A stretch of DNA of 10,916 bases from JAQBDA01 sp041301185 (GCA_041301185.1 JBFYSV010000161.1:1-10916); one strand, 5' to 3'; positions 1-8,122 are shown, counted from the stretch's first letter. Numbers and translations: made by a program. Notes: generated from the letters alone by a model not told the origin.

Positions 1-1849
1 GTAGGCTATACGCAGTCACCGACAGCGGCGGCTCGCCCACCAGGAAAGTCAGGAAATCGATGAAATGGCAGCCCTCGCCGACAAGCCGCCCGCCACCCTG
101 GGCAGGATCGTGCAACCAGTGGTTTAATGGCAAATAACCGGCATTCACGCGATAGCTGGCAACCAGCGGCTCCTGCCGGTCACGCAGAAACTCGGCCAGT
201 TGCTGTGCCAGCGGCGCAAAGCGGCGGTTGTACCCCACGCTCAGGATCGGTGCAGGCGTGGTACTGCTCTCGCCTGCTGTAACCAGGTATTCCAGGATCT
301 CATCCAGCTCTGTTTCCGACAGAGCCAGGGGTTTCTCGCAAAACACATGCTTGCCTGCCCGCAGGGCGGCCAGGGCCTGGCGGGCGTGCAAATGGTGGCG
401 GGTCAGCACTGCCACCGCATCGATCGTATCGTCCTGGAGAATACGCTCTTCGTCGCTGGTGGCATACTGGAAGCCGAAGCGCCGGGAGGCATGATGAGCG
501 CTCAATCCGCTCCCCGAGGCAATCCCCACCAGCTCAACCCGGGGATTCTTTTGAATGGCAGGCAGCAACACCGCGCTGGCGAAATTTCCCGCTCCCAGCA
601 CCCCCAGGCGCAGCTTATCCCTGCCCAGTGGCGAAGCGGTGGCGCCGGTAAAAGCTCTTGATAATTCGCCGGTATCAGGCTGCCGGCTGTATCCGGCAAG
701 CGTTTCCTCCTCCACAAGCGCAGCCTGCACAGCACCCGGGTAGGTCAGTAAAACACCCAGGAAAGGCTCTTTGCGCTTGCCCGTGATCAGCTCGTATGCT
801 TGCGGGGCATCATCAATAGAAAAACGGTGGCTGATCAACCGGCTGACGTCCAAGCGTTTCCCCCTTAAAAGCTCGACAAAGGCTTCCAGGTTGCGCCCTT
901 CCGTCCAGCGCACATAACCGATTGGATAATCCTGTCCGCCCTCTTCGTAATTGTGATCGTAACGACCGGGACCATAAGAGCGCGAGTTGATGAAGGACAA
1001 CTCCTTCTCGTAATACACTTTGCGGGGCAAGGTCAGCCCGACTGCCCCAATTGCGACCACCCGGGCGCGATCGCGGGCAATTGCCCCCGCCAGCTCCACC
1101 GGGTCGGAATCGGGCGCGTCGGCGCAGACCAGCACTGCGTCGCAGCCCCGCCCGTGCGAAAACACCTGGGCTGCTTCCTCAGCCTGGAGGCGCAGCACGC
1201 TGCGCGCCCCGGTTGCCTGCGCCAGGCTTACACGAGCCGGATCGATATCGATTCCCAGCACATGGCAGCCCGCCGCCCGAGCAATACCCGCTGCCAGCAA
1301 GCCAAGCAAGCCCAACCCGATGATCGCAACCCGCTCGCCCAGCTGCGCACCTGCCAGGCGGTAACCGTGTAGCGCAATCGCTCCCAGCGTTGCGAATGCA
1401 CCCGCGTCAAAATCCACCTCGTCGGGCAGCGCCGCCAGCAGGTTACCCGGTACAACGGCATACTCGGCATGCACCGCGTAGCCTCCGCCTGCACACACCA
1501 CCCGGTCGCCCACCTTGAACTGGGTTAATCCGTCGCCCACCGCCACCACCGCACCCGCCGAGGAATATCCCAGCGGCATGGGTTGGTCCAGACGGTTTAG
1601 AGCGGCATCCAGGGTGGTTAGCAGACCTTCCCGGCGAGCCTTATCCATCACCTGGCGCACCAGGTCTGGACGCGAGCGCGCCTTGCCCAACAAGGATTTC
1701 TCGGCAAACTCAACCAGCATGCGCTCGGTGCCTGCCGAAACAAGCGAGGCGGCAGTTTTCACAAGGGCGTGGCCTGCCTTAACCGCCGGGACAGGAACAT
1801 CGGCGACCTGGGTTTCACCATTGCGCAGATTCTGCAAGACCTGTTTCAT
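1..1849 (-). CDS. Bi-domain oxidoreductase: MDR dehydrogenase fold plus Gfo/Idh/MocA fold (C-terminus cut by window edge)
   Basis: 616 residues are visible from the ATG at 1849; the frame stays open to the window edge, so roughly the last 100 residues are probably missing (family members are about 700 long). Residues 1-375 look like a medium-chain dehydrogenase: a Rossmann motif GLGLLGL near 178-184, then LGIDID with acidic D201, which suggests NAD(H). The family block SRSYGPGRYD lies near 289-298, followed by DYPIGYVRWTE. No catalytic zinc cysteine or GHE motif is seen; GTE (40-42) and GYSSAG take their places. A linker of about 40 residues leads to a Gfo/Idh/MocA domain: GAGNFA near 419-424, the signature EKP at 505-507, and GEGCHFIDF near 591-599, whose H595 is the likely catalytic histidine. 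The ATG overlaps the stop of the M20 gene (ATGA), and a GAGGG lies just upstream, so the two are probably co-translated. Relatives often sit in polysaccharide or sugar clusters, but the substrate here is unknown. Confidence 0.88.
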   Translation of the reverse strand, partial: MKQVLQNLRNGETQVADVPVPAVKAGHALVKTAASLVSAGTERMLVEFAEKSLLGKARSRPDLVRQVMDKARREGLLTTLDAALNRLDQPMPLGYSSAGAVVAVGDGLTQFKVGDRVVCAGGGYAVHAEYAVVPGNLLAALPDEVDFDAGAFATLGAIALHGYRLAGAQLGERVAIIGLGLLGLLAAGIARAAGCHVLGIDIDPARVSLAQATGARSVLRLQAEEAAQVFSHGRGCDAVLVCADAPDSDPVELAGAIARDRARVVAIGAVGLTLPRKVYYEKELSFINSRSYGPGRYDHNYEEGGQDYPIGYVRWTEGRNLEAFVELLRGKRLDVSRLISHRFSIDDAPQAYELITGKRKEPFLGVLLTYPGAVQAALVEEETLAGYSRQPDTGELSRAFTGATASPLGRDKLRLGVLGAGNFASAVLLPAIQKNPRVELVGIASGSGLSAHHASRRFGFQYATSDEERILQDDTIDAVAVLTRHHLHARQALAALRAGKHVFCEKPLALSETELDEILEYLVTAGESSTTPAPILSVGYNRRFAPLAQQLAEFLRDRQEPLVASYRVNAGYLPLNHWLHDPAQGGGRLVGEGCHFIDFLTFLVGEPPLSVTAYSL

Positions 1850-3084
1850 GCCGCCCTCAATAAATCCATAATAGCTGCCAGGTTAAGCATCGCTTTGGGG
1901 ACAAACGAGTCTGCCCGGGCATACTCCTGCTCTTTCCTTCCGTCCGGGCTGCGCTCAGAACAATGGGCATTGGCGCCATCCGATCCCAGCCCATCCAGGG
2001 TTGGGAAAGCCTGCCACAGCAAGTTTCCGTCACTCAAACCGCCGCGCTCTTCTGGCACGATTTGCATTCCCAGCCCGCTTGCTGCTCTTTCCCATATTTG
2101 GAATAGCGATTGGGTACCCGGGTTGCGTGGCCATGGGGCGGTGCGTTCTTCCAGCTGGACTCGCAACCGGCAGGGGTAGCCGTCCCGGCTGGAGATCTCA
2201 GAGCTGCCATCCAGGGCAAGCATGCTGGCAATCCCTTGCTCGAATACCTCCGGCGAGAAAGCTCGCATTTCGACTTCCGCTTCGGCATAGTGCGGCACCC
2301 GGTTGACCACCACCCCTCCCGAGACCGTGCCCACGTTAAATGTGATCTGCTGCTGGTAATCGGTCAGCCCGGCGACTTTTTGGATGGTCTGCGCCATCTG
2401 GACGACAGCGTTTGCCCCCAGGTGGTGATAATTCCCGGCGTGCGCCGAGCGACCTTCAGCAGAGAGACGGAAAGTCGCCCTGCCTTTGCGCGCCACCACC
2501 ACCGAAAATGCACCTTTGTTCGGTGTCCCCCCCTCGAATACCAGGCAGGCTCGCGTGCTGGCTGGCAGGCGTTCCAGGCAGAGCTGGCTGAACTCGTCGG
2601 AGAGCACCTCTTCCGTAGCGTTAAGACAGACCCGCCAGTCAGTCGCCTCGAATACCCGCGGTACAAATCGGCGAAGGGCATCCATCAGCATATAGATCAT
2701 GACCGTGCCGCCCTTGATATCCACCGTCCCCGGTCCGTAAATGCGCTCACCCTCCATTCTCCAGCGGAAATCATTGGCGCGCTCCTCTTCCGCAGGGAAA
2801 ACTGTGTCCAGGTGCGAAACCAGGGCAAGCGTAACGCCTCCATCCAGCGGTAATTCGCCCGGACGGCGTAAGAAGAGATGTCGCCCATAACGGGCATCAG
2901 CCGACTGGACAAATTCCGCCTCAAAGCCCAATCCGGTAAACAGGCTGGCAGTCAGACTCCCCAGGGCATTCACTCCCTGCGGGTTGGCGGTAAAGCTGTT
3001 GATCTCCACCATCTGGCGGTGGATATCGAGATAATCCGGCAGATTATCTTGAAGGTAGGTTTGAATAGCCTGGAAATCTGTCAT
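1846..3084 (-). CDS. M20 family zinc metallopeptidase (carboxypeptidase G2 / ArgE-DapE-like)
   Basis: 412 residues, full length for the family. It probably removes an amino acid from a peptide or N-acyl amino acid in the cytoplasm, using two zinc ions; no signal peptide is visible. The M20 motifs appear in order. HLDT holds metal ligand H91 and D93, and VDIKGG holds the bridging D122. NATEEV holds catalytic E158 and ligand E159, and FEGG holds ligand E184. GRSAHAG holds H215 of the lid/dimerisation domain, and NAHCSE holds the last ligand, H374. The lid domain runs from about 197 to 305. VDIKGG stands where carboxypeptidase G2-type enzymes usually have a DDKGG motif. The exact substrate (glutamate conjugate, dipeptide or acetylated amino acid) cannot be told. 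The stop codon overlaps the start of the bi-domain oxidoreductase, and the gene is divergent from the M29 aminopeptidase. Only a weak Shine-Dalgarno (CGGA) precedes the ATG. Confidence 0.92.
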   Translation of the reverse strand: MTDFQAIQTYLQDNLPDYLDIHRQMVEINSFTANPQGVNALGSLTASLFTGLGFEAEFVQSADARYGRHLFLRRPGELPLDGGVTLALVSHLDTVFPAEEERANDFRWRMEGERIYGPGTVDIKGGTVMIYMLMDALRRFVPRVFEATDWRVCLNATEEVLSDEFSQLCLERLPASTRACLVFEGGTPNKGAFSVVVARKGRATFRLSAEGRSAHAGNYHHLGANAVVQMAQTIQKVAGLTDYQQQITFNVGTVSGGVVVNRVPHYAEAEVEMRAFSPEVFEQGIASMLALDGSSEISSRDGYPCRLRVQLEERTAPWPRNPGTQSLFQIWERAASGLGMQIVPEERGGLSDGNLLWQAFPTLDGLGSDGANAHCSERSPDGRKEQEYARADSFVPKAMLNLAAIMDLLRAA

Positions 3085-3124
3085 CGTATATCCGCGTTAT
3101 CGAGTGATTTTTTATTGCCTGCCT

Positions 3125-3130
3125 ATTATA
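3125..3130 (-). promoter_or_regulatory. Candidate -10 box for the M20 gene
   Basis: A perfect TATAAT reads on the minus strand, about 40 bases before the M20 start codon, giving a predicted leader of about 34 nt. No good -35 hexamer lies 16-18 bp upstream (best is TTCGGG at 18 bp), so it is either a weak promoter or one that needs an activator. Confidence 0.4.
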
Positions 3131-3186
3131 AACCGCCACTCAGCCAAACCCGAACCATTCTCCAAACCAGGCACTGAAGCCAGCCG

Positions 3187-3195
3187 TGATATAAT
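3187..3195 (+). promoter_or_regulatory. Candidate extended -10 promoter for the M29 aminopeptidase
   Basis: TGATATAAT reads on the plus strand: the extended TGn element directly followed by TATAAT. No recognisable -35 box lies 17 bp upstream, which extended -10 promoters can tolerate. The predicted start near 3202 would give a leader of about 53 nt before the ATG at 3255. It is back to back with the minus-strand -10 box at 3125-3130. Confidence 0.5.
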
Positions 3196-3240
3196 CGATC
3201 GGCGCAGGATATTAGCGCCCTCACCGTCCATAATATACCC

Positions 3241-3245
3241 AGGAG
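3241..3245 (+). promoter_or_regulatory. Ribosome binding site of the M29 aminopeptidase gene
   Basis: AGGAG lies 9 bases before the ATG at 3255 and supports that start; the protein also begins in the usual family manner (MDIRAKKFAQILVDHS). Confidence 0.75.
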
Positions 3246-3254
3246 ATAAACTCA

Positions 3255-4364
3255 ATGGATATTCGCGCAAAGAAATTCGCCCAGATCCTGGTCGATCACT
3301 CCGCCGAGGTCAAACCCGGCGAGCGGGTGGCGATCACCAGCACCCCTCTCGCCACGCCGGTTTTACAGGCGTTGTATGAACTGGTCTTAGCCCGCGGGGC
3401 TTACCCCCACCTGCTGATCGACCTGCCCGGACAGGATGAAATCCTCTTCGCCCACGCATCCGACGAGCTGCTGGATTTTGTGCCGTTATTCCACCAGATG
3501 GCTTTCGAGCAATTCGATGTGTTGTTTAAGATCCGGGCTGAGAGCAACACCCGGCTTTTGAGCAATGTTCCACCCGCCCGGGTTGCTCGCCGCCAAAAAG
3601 CGACTGCTAGCCTGATCGAGACCCAGATGCGCCGCGGGGCGGATAAATCCCTGCGCTGGATGAGCACCCAGTACCCGACCAATGCCTATGCTATGGAAGC
3701 GGAAATGGGACTGGAAGAATATCAGGATTTCTTCTTCCGTGCCTGCCATGCCGATGAAGGCACGCCCGATCCGGTGGCTTATTGGAAGGGTATCAAGAAG
3801 GAACAGGCTAAAACCATTGAGCGGATTGAGGGTCATGACCAGGTGCGGCTGCGCGGCCCGCATGTCGACCTGACCCTATCGATCAAAGACCGTCGCTTCG
3901 TCAATGCCTGCGGTCTCCAGAACCTGCCCGATGGTGAGATTTACACCGGACCGGTGGAGGATTCTGCCAACGGCTGGGTGCAATACACTTTCCCTGCGGT
4001 TTATGGAGGCCGGGTTGTGGAAGGCATCGAGCTGGTGTTTGAAAACGGCAAGGTAGTCAAAGCCAGCGCCCGCCAGAACCAGGATTACCTGTTGGAAATG
4101 CTGGAAACCGATCCCGGGGCGAAATTCATCGGCGAGTTTGCCATCGGGACAAATTACGGCATCGACCGCTTCACCCGCAGCATCCTGCTCGACGAGAAAA
4201 TCGGCGGTAGCTTTCACATGGCGCTTGGCGCAGGCTACCCAGAAACCGGCAGTGTAAACCGCAGCCGCCTGCATTGGGATATGATCTGCGATCTGCGCCA
4301 AGACTCTGAGATTCACCTGGACGGCGAGTTGCTCTACAAGGACGGTCAGTTCGTTTCGAAATAA
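3255..4364 (+). CDS. M29 family aminopeptidase (AmpS / aminopeptidase T-like)
   Basis: 369 residues, full length for the M29 (thermophilic-type) metallo-aminopeptidases, which remove N-terminal amino acids from peptides with two metal ions and usually act as cytoplasmic dimers. The five expected metal ligands can be placed. E228 is in NLPDGEIYTGP, E294 in GEFAIGTN, H321 in SFHMALG, and H340 and D342 in HWDM. The N-terminal half has the usual beginning, with KPGERVAI near 20-27 and ARGAYPHLLID near 46-56. No signal peptide or membrane segment is visible. It has its own AGGAG site and extended -10 promoter and is divergent from the M20 peptidase, so both may serve peptide use. Its TAA stop lies 17 bp from the convergent end of cydDC, and I see no hairpin terminator in that gap. 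Confidence 0.95.
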   Translation: MDIRAKKFAQILVDHSAEVKPGERVAITSTPLATPVLQALYELVLARGAYPHLLIDLPGQDEILFAHASDELLDFVPLFHQMAFEQFDVLFKIRAESNTRLLSNVPPARVARRQKATASLIETQMRRGADKSLRWMSTQYPTNAYAMEAEMGLEEYQDFFFRACHADEGTPDPVAYWKGIKKEQAKTIERIEGHDQVRLRGPHVDLTLSIKDRRFVNACGLQNLPDGEIYTGPVEDSANGWVQYTFPAVYGGRVVEGIELVFENGKVVKASARQNQDYLLEMLETDPGAKFIGEFAIGTNYGIDRFTRSILLDEKIGGSFHMALGAGYPETGSVNRSRLHWDMICDLRQDSEIHLDGELLYKDGQFVSK

Positions 4365-4381
4365 CCTGGCACAATTTTAGG

Positions 4382-7300
4382 CTACCCAAGGATCTGGTTT
4401 TGTAGTTCCCACATCCGGCGGTATAGTCCCCCCGCATCCAGCAGGTCCTGGTGATGCCCACGCTCGATAACCCTCCCCTGGCGCAGCACCAGGATCTCGT
4501 CCATCTTATCCAACCCGACCAGCCGGTGCGTGATCAGCAATATACTCTGTTCAGCCTCCAGCGCTATAATCCGGTTCATGATTTGCTGCTCAAGCAGGGC
4601 ATCCAGGTTAGCTGTTGGCTCGTCCAGCACCAGCAATGGCGCCCGGCGCAGCAAAGCGCGGGCAATGGCAATCCGCTGGCGCTCGCCGCCGCTCAAGCGC
4701 AAGCCCTGCTCGCCCACCCGGGTCTCAAAACCGCCCGGCAGCAACAGGATGAAATCGTAAATCTGTGCCTGGCTGGTGGCCCAAACCAGGTCTTCATCAC
4801 TGGCAGCAGGTTGGGCAATGAGAAGATTCTCCCGGATGCTGGCATTGAACAGGTAAGCGTTCTGCTCCACCACTGCCATCTGGCGGCGGACATCCCGGGC
4901 GGCATACCGGCGGATGTCCTTCCCATCCAGTTCGATGTCTCCTTCCTGGTACTCCCAAAACCGCAACAGCAGGCGGACCACACTCGACTTGCCCGCTCCG
5001 CTGGGACCCACCAGCGCCAGCTTCTTGCCGGGCGGTAAGGAAAGAGATAGATCATCCAGAGCCAATCCCCATTGCCGCTCGCCGGCACGGTCCACGCTCT
5101 GGTGCTCTACTTTCAAACCAGGCGGGTATGAGAAACTCAACCCGCGTAGCTGCAAGTCAGCCCCTTGAGGAGCCATGAGTGGTTCGGGTGGGTCAACTAC
5201 TTGTGGTTCGGCGTCCACGATCTCAAACAGGCGCTGAGCAGCTTCAAGGTTAGCCTCCAGGTGCTGTGCGGCAACCGGCAACGGCTGTACCGCCTCGAAA
5301 ACAGTCAGCACGAGCAAGGCAACCACTGCCAGGTAGACCCCATCCATATCTCCCCTGCTTACCATGGGAATCGCCAGCGCCAGGGTCGCCCACATCGCCA
5401 CGTTCGACAACAAGAGCAGGGCTGCTGCCTGGAAGCCAGCGATTGCCCCCATTCTTTCCTGAATTGTAGCCGCGGTGTGGGTCAAGGATTCCACCAGCCG
5501 GCTCTGGCGCTGCTCCTGCCCAAAGGCCAACAAATCTGCCACCCCCTGGATGCCATCTGCCAGCCCGGAGTTCAACTCCCCTCTCACCCTCACCTGGTCT
5601 CGCCCGATACGGCGGCTCAACCAGCCCGCAAGCAGCGGGAGGCCTACCCCTGCCAGAAACAGGAAAAGGAGCAGATTTATTCCCAAACTTGGAGAAAAGC
5701 TGGCAAGCAACCCGCTGCCCAGGGCTGTCATCGCCAGGGCAACCAGTGGCGGAGCCAGACCGCGCACATAAAAGCTCTCCAACGAGGCGATATCACCCAT
5801 CGCCCGGTTGAGCAGGTCACTGCTTTTGTAACCCGCCAGGCGAGCCGGGGCTAAAGGCTCCAGGCTCTGGTAAAACCATTCCCGCAGCCTGGAGAGGATC
5901 AAGAATGTCGTCTGATGCGAAGTATAGCGTTCCAGGTAACGGAAGACCCCGCGCGAGATGCCAAAAAAGCGCACCCCAACAATCGGCACCTGCAAGGCTG
6001 CAATCGATGGTTGCAGGGCTGCGGCGGAGATGATGTATGCAGACAGCCCCATCAACCCTACGCTGCTGGCAATCGTCAGAGTACCCAGGATGACCGACAG
6101 CAGGATGCTGCCGGTATGCGGGGATACCAGTACCAGCAGCCGGAGCAGGCTGTTCAATCTTCTCACACCGGGTTGGCTTGTGGCATCATCAGAGCTCGCC
6201 CCGGGTGGGATCACCCACCCTGGTGAGGCTGCCTGGCCGCTCCGTGTTGGGCCATCATAAGTGCGGGAAGCATCTGGATCATCCAGCCGGATAAGTCCCG
6301 CTAAATCACTCGCTCTCATCGAGCCGCCGGTATAAGTCGTCACCATCCGCTGGTAAAGACCCTCCTGCGCCATAAGAGAAGCGTGGTCGCCTTGTTCCAC
6401 GATCCGTCCCGCCTCCAGCACATAAATTTTATCTGCCCGGAACACGGTGCTCAACCGGTGAGCGATCACCAGGGTAGTCCGCCCTCTCATCAATTCCTCG
6501 GTCGCCTGCTGGATCTGATCCTCCTGCTCGGGATCGATGCTGGAGGTGGCCTCATCCAGGATCAGGAGCGGCGCATCCTTCAGAAAGGCGCGCGCCAGGG
6601 CAATGCGTTGCGCTTCCCCTCCGCTCAGCCTCATCCCACGGTCACCAATAACAGTGTTGTAGGCCTCAGGGAGTGCCTCAATGAAATGATGAGCTTGCGC
6701 CCGGCGCGCGGCCTCGATCACCTGCTCCAAAGTTGCTCCCGAATGCCCGAGACGGATATTTGCCAGTACCGTATCGTGGAAAAGGTAGGGTTGCTGTGGC
6801 ACCCAGGCGACCCGCCCGCGCCATGCTTGTGGCGCGCAGGCGGACAAATCATCGCCGTCCACGTAGATGGTACCCCGGGTGGGTGTGATGAACCCCATCA
6901 ACAAGTTGGCAAGTGTGCTCTTGCCTGCTCCACTCGGGCCTACCAGGGCAACCTTCTGCCCGGCAAGAAGCTCCAGAGAGACGCCTCGCAGAACCTGCCC
7001 GCCCTGAGGATGATCGAAGACGACATTTTCAAAGCGGACCACGGGTGATTTTTTTATAATGGGCTGGCTGTCCTCCAGGTGGTCCAATTGAGCAGATTTC
7101 TCAGCCGGTGTGTCCAGGATGGCAAAGATCCGGGCGGCGGCATTCACACCTGCCATTCCAGAGTGGAAGCGCGCCCCCAGGGTGCGCAAGGGAAGGTAGA
7201 ACTCCGGCGCCAGCAGCAGGACAAACAGCGCCTGCTCAAATACCAGCCTGCCATACAGCAGACGCAAGCCGATTTCAACCGCCACAATCGCCGTGCTCAA

Positions 7301-8056
7301 GGTTGCCACCATCTCTAAAGCCAGCGCCGAAAGGAATGTCACCCGCAGGACACTCATTGTGACCAGGCGATAACGCTCATCTATCTGCCGCAATGCCGCT
7401 CCCTGCGCCTGGGAGCGACCCATCGTTTTTAATGTCGTCAATCCTTGTAGAATGTCGTAGAAGAAAGCACTCAACCGGCTGAGTGTCTCCCACTGCCGGC
7501 GGGTTAGCGACTCTCCCAGGCTGCCGATCAACACCATGAAAATCGGGATCAAGGGAGCCGTCAACAATAACACCAACCCGGAAATGAAATCAAGAGGGAA
7601 TATCAGCACCAGGAAAGCCAGCGGCACCAATCCGGCAATCGCCATCTGGGGCAGGTACTGGCTGAAGTAAGCCTCCAGGGCATCGATGCCGTGCAGGCTG
7701 GTGTTCAGCAGCTCACCAGAGCGCTCCTGACGCGTATAAGCCGGGCCAAGGCGTAAGAGATGATCGAATAACTGGTTGCGCAGATTACTGGTAATCTTCA
7801 CGGCAGCTTTACTGGCGCTGATCTCTGCCAGCCACACCAGCCCGGCTCGCAAGATGATCACACCAAGCAACACCGCCATCCCCAGGGAGACATCACTTAT
7901 TTTATCCCCGCCCAGGAAGACTCGCGCCACAATCCCGCTGATCTGCCGCGCCTGGAATGCCACCAGGATACCCGCAGCAAAGCTGAGCAGCACAGTCACT
8001 GCCAACAGAACCCGGGCAGATCGAGCCAACCGCAACAGGCGCTTGTCCAATCGCAT
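4382..8056 (-). CDS. cydDC: Fused CydD-CydC ABC transporter for cytochrome bd assembly
   Basis: 1224 residues: two ABC half-transporters in one chain, in the order CydD (about 1-578), a Pro/Ser/Asp-rich linker (about 580-632), then CydC (about 633-1224). Each half has a six-helix membrane domain and an ATPase domain. First ATPase: Walker A GPSGAGKST 373-381, Q421, LSGGE 477-481, Walker B LLILDE 497-502, H533. Second: Walker A GPSGAGKSS 1017-1025, Q1065, LSGGE 1121-1125, Walker B LLVLDE 1141-1146, H1177. Both sites look catalytically complete. H714 (in ERYTSHQTTF) and H932 (in PVAAQHLE) match, from memory, the histidines that bind heme in E. coli CydC. The second ATPase has about 17 extra residues after Y977 of its A-loop. 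CydDC was first described as a cysteine/glutathione exporter and later as a heme transporter; either way it is needed to mature cytochrome bd. It is last in the operon, 66 bp after cydB. No Shine-Dalgarno lies at normal distance; MRLDKRLLRLAR is a typical CydD start. Confidence 0.95.
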   Translation of the reverse strand: MRLDKRLLRLARSARVLLAVTVLLSFAAGILVAFQARQISGIVARVFLGGDKISDVSLGMAVLLGVIILRAGLVWLAEISASKAAVKITSNLRNQLFDHLLRLGPAYTRQERSGELLNTSLHGIDALEAYFSQYLPQMAIAGLVPLAFLVLIFPLDFISGLVLLLTAPLIPIFMVLIGSLGESLTRRQWETLSRLSAFFYDILQGLTTLKTMGRSQAQGAALRQIDERYRLVTMSVLRVTFLSALALEMVATLSTAIVAVEIGLRLLYGRLVFEQALFVLLLAPEFYLPLRTLGARFHSGMAGVNAAARIFAILDTPAEKSAQLDHLEDSQPIIKKSPVVRFENVVFDHPQGGQVLRGVSLELLAGQKVALVGPSGAGKSTLANLLMGFITPTRGTIYVDGDDLSACAPQAWRGRVAWVPQQPYLFHDTVLANIRLGHSGATLEQVIEAARRAQAHHFIEALPEAYNTVIGDRGMRLSGGEAQRIALARAFLKDAPLLILDEATSSIDPEQEDQIQQATEELMRGRTTLVIAHRLSTVFRADKIYVLEAGRIVEQGDHASLMAQEGLYQRMVTTYTGGSMRASDLAGLIRLDDPDASRTYDGPTRSGQAASPGWVIPPGASSDDATSQPGVRRLNSLLRLLVLVSPHTGSILLSVILGTLTIASSVGLMGLSAYIISAAALQPSIAALQVPIVGVRFFGISRGVFRYLERYTSHQTTFLILSRLREWFYQSLEPLAPARLAGYKSSDLLNRAMGDIASLESFYVRGLAPPLVALAMTALGSGLLASFSPSLGINLLLFLFLAGVGLPLLAGWLSRRIGRDQVRVRGELNSGLADGIQGVADLLAFGQEQRQSRLVESLTHTAATIQERMGAIAGFQAAALLLLSNVAMWATLALAIPMVSRGDMDGVYLAVVALLVLTVFEAVQPLPVAAQHLEANLEAAQRLFEIVDAEPQVVDPPEPLMAPQGADLQLRGLSFSYPPGLKVEHQSVDRAGERQWGLALDDLSLSLPPGKKLALVGPSGAGKSSVVRLLLRFWEYQEGDIELDGKDIRRYAARDVRRQMAVVEQNAYLFNASIRENLLIAQPAASDEDLVWATSQAQIYDFILLLPGGFETRVGEQGLRLSGGERQRIAIARALLRRAPLLVLDEPTANLDALLEQQIMNRIIALEAEQSILLITHRLVGLDKMDEILVLRQGRVIERGHHQDLLDAGGLYRRMWELQNQILG

Positions 8057-8063
8057 GCGGAAA

Positions 8064-8104
8064 TTATACAGCCATCACCCCTGGGTCGGGTGATGGCTGT
8101 ATAA
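8064..8104 (-). repeat. Perfect 17-bp inverted repeat (hairpin) between cydB and cydDC
   Basis: Arms 8064-8080 and 8088-8104 are exactly complementary around a 7-base loop. In the operon mRNA the hairpin begins 18 nt after the cydB stop and ends 7 nt before the cydDC ATG. The bases after it (TTTCCGC) are too poor in U for a strong intrinsic terminator. A Shine-Dalgarno-like GGGTGAT lies inside the 3' arm, but about 17 nt from the ATG. Possible roles: stabilising the cydAB part of the mRNA, limiting cydDC translation, partial attenuation, or a dispersed palindromic repeat. Confidence 0.9.
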
Positions 8105-8122
8105 ACTCGGGGGTTGCAGAGG

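Noticed and set aside
953..1372. Plus-strand open frames opposite the bi-domain oxidoreductase
   Set aside because: They have low-complexity Arg/Ala/Pro composition and no ribosome binding site; the minus-strand frame shows continuous family motifs.
2110..2853. 247-codon plus-strand open frame opposite the M20 gene
   Set aside because: It has no recognisable motif and lies wholly inside the M20 gene, whose metal ligands are all present on the minus strand.
4365..4381. Possible bidirectional terminator between the convergent M29 and cydDC genes
   Set aside because: The 17-bp gap contains no inverted repeat, and I see no clear stem in the adjoining coding ends.
5165..5854. 229-codon plus-strand open frame opposite cydDC
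   Set aside because: Its composition (Gln, His, Arg and Cys rich, no domain pattern) is that of an antisense shadow of a GC-rich gene, and cydDC is unmistakable on the other strand.
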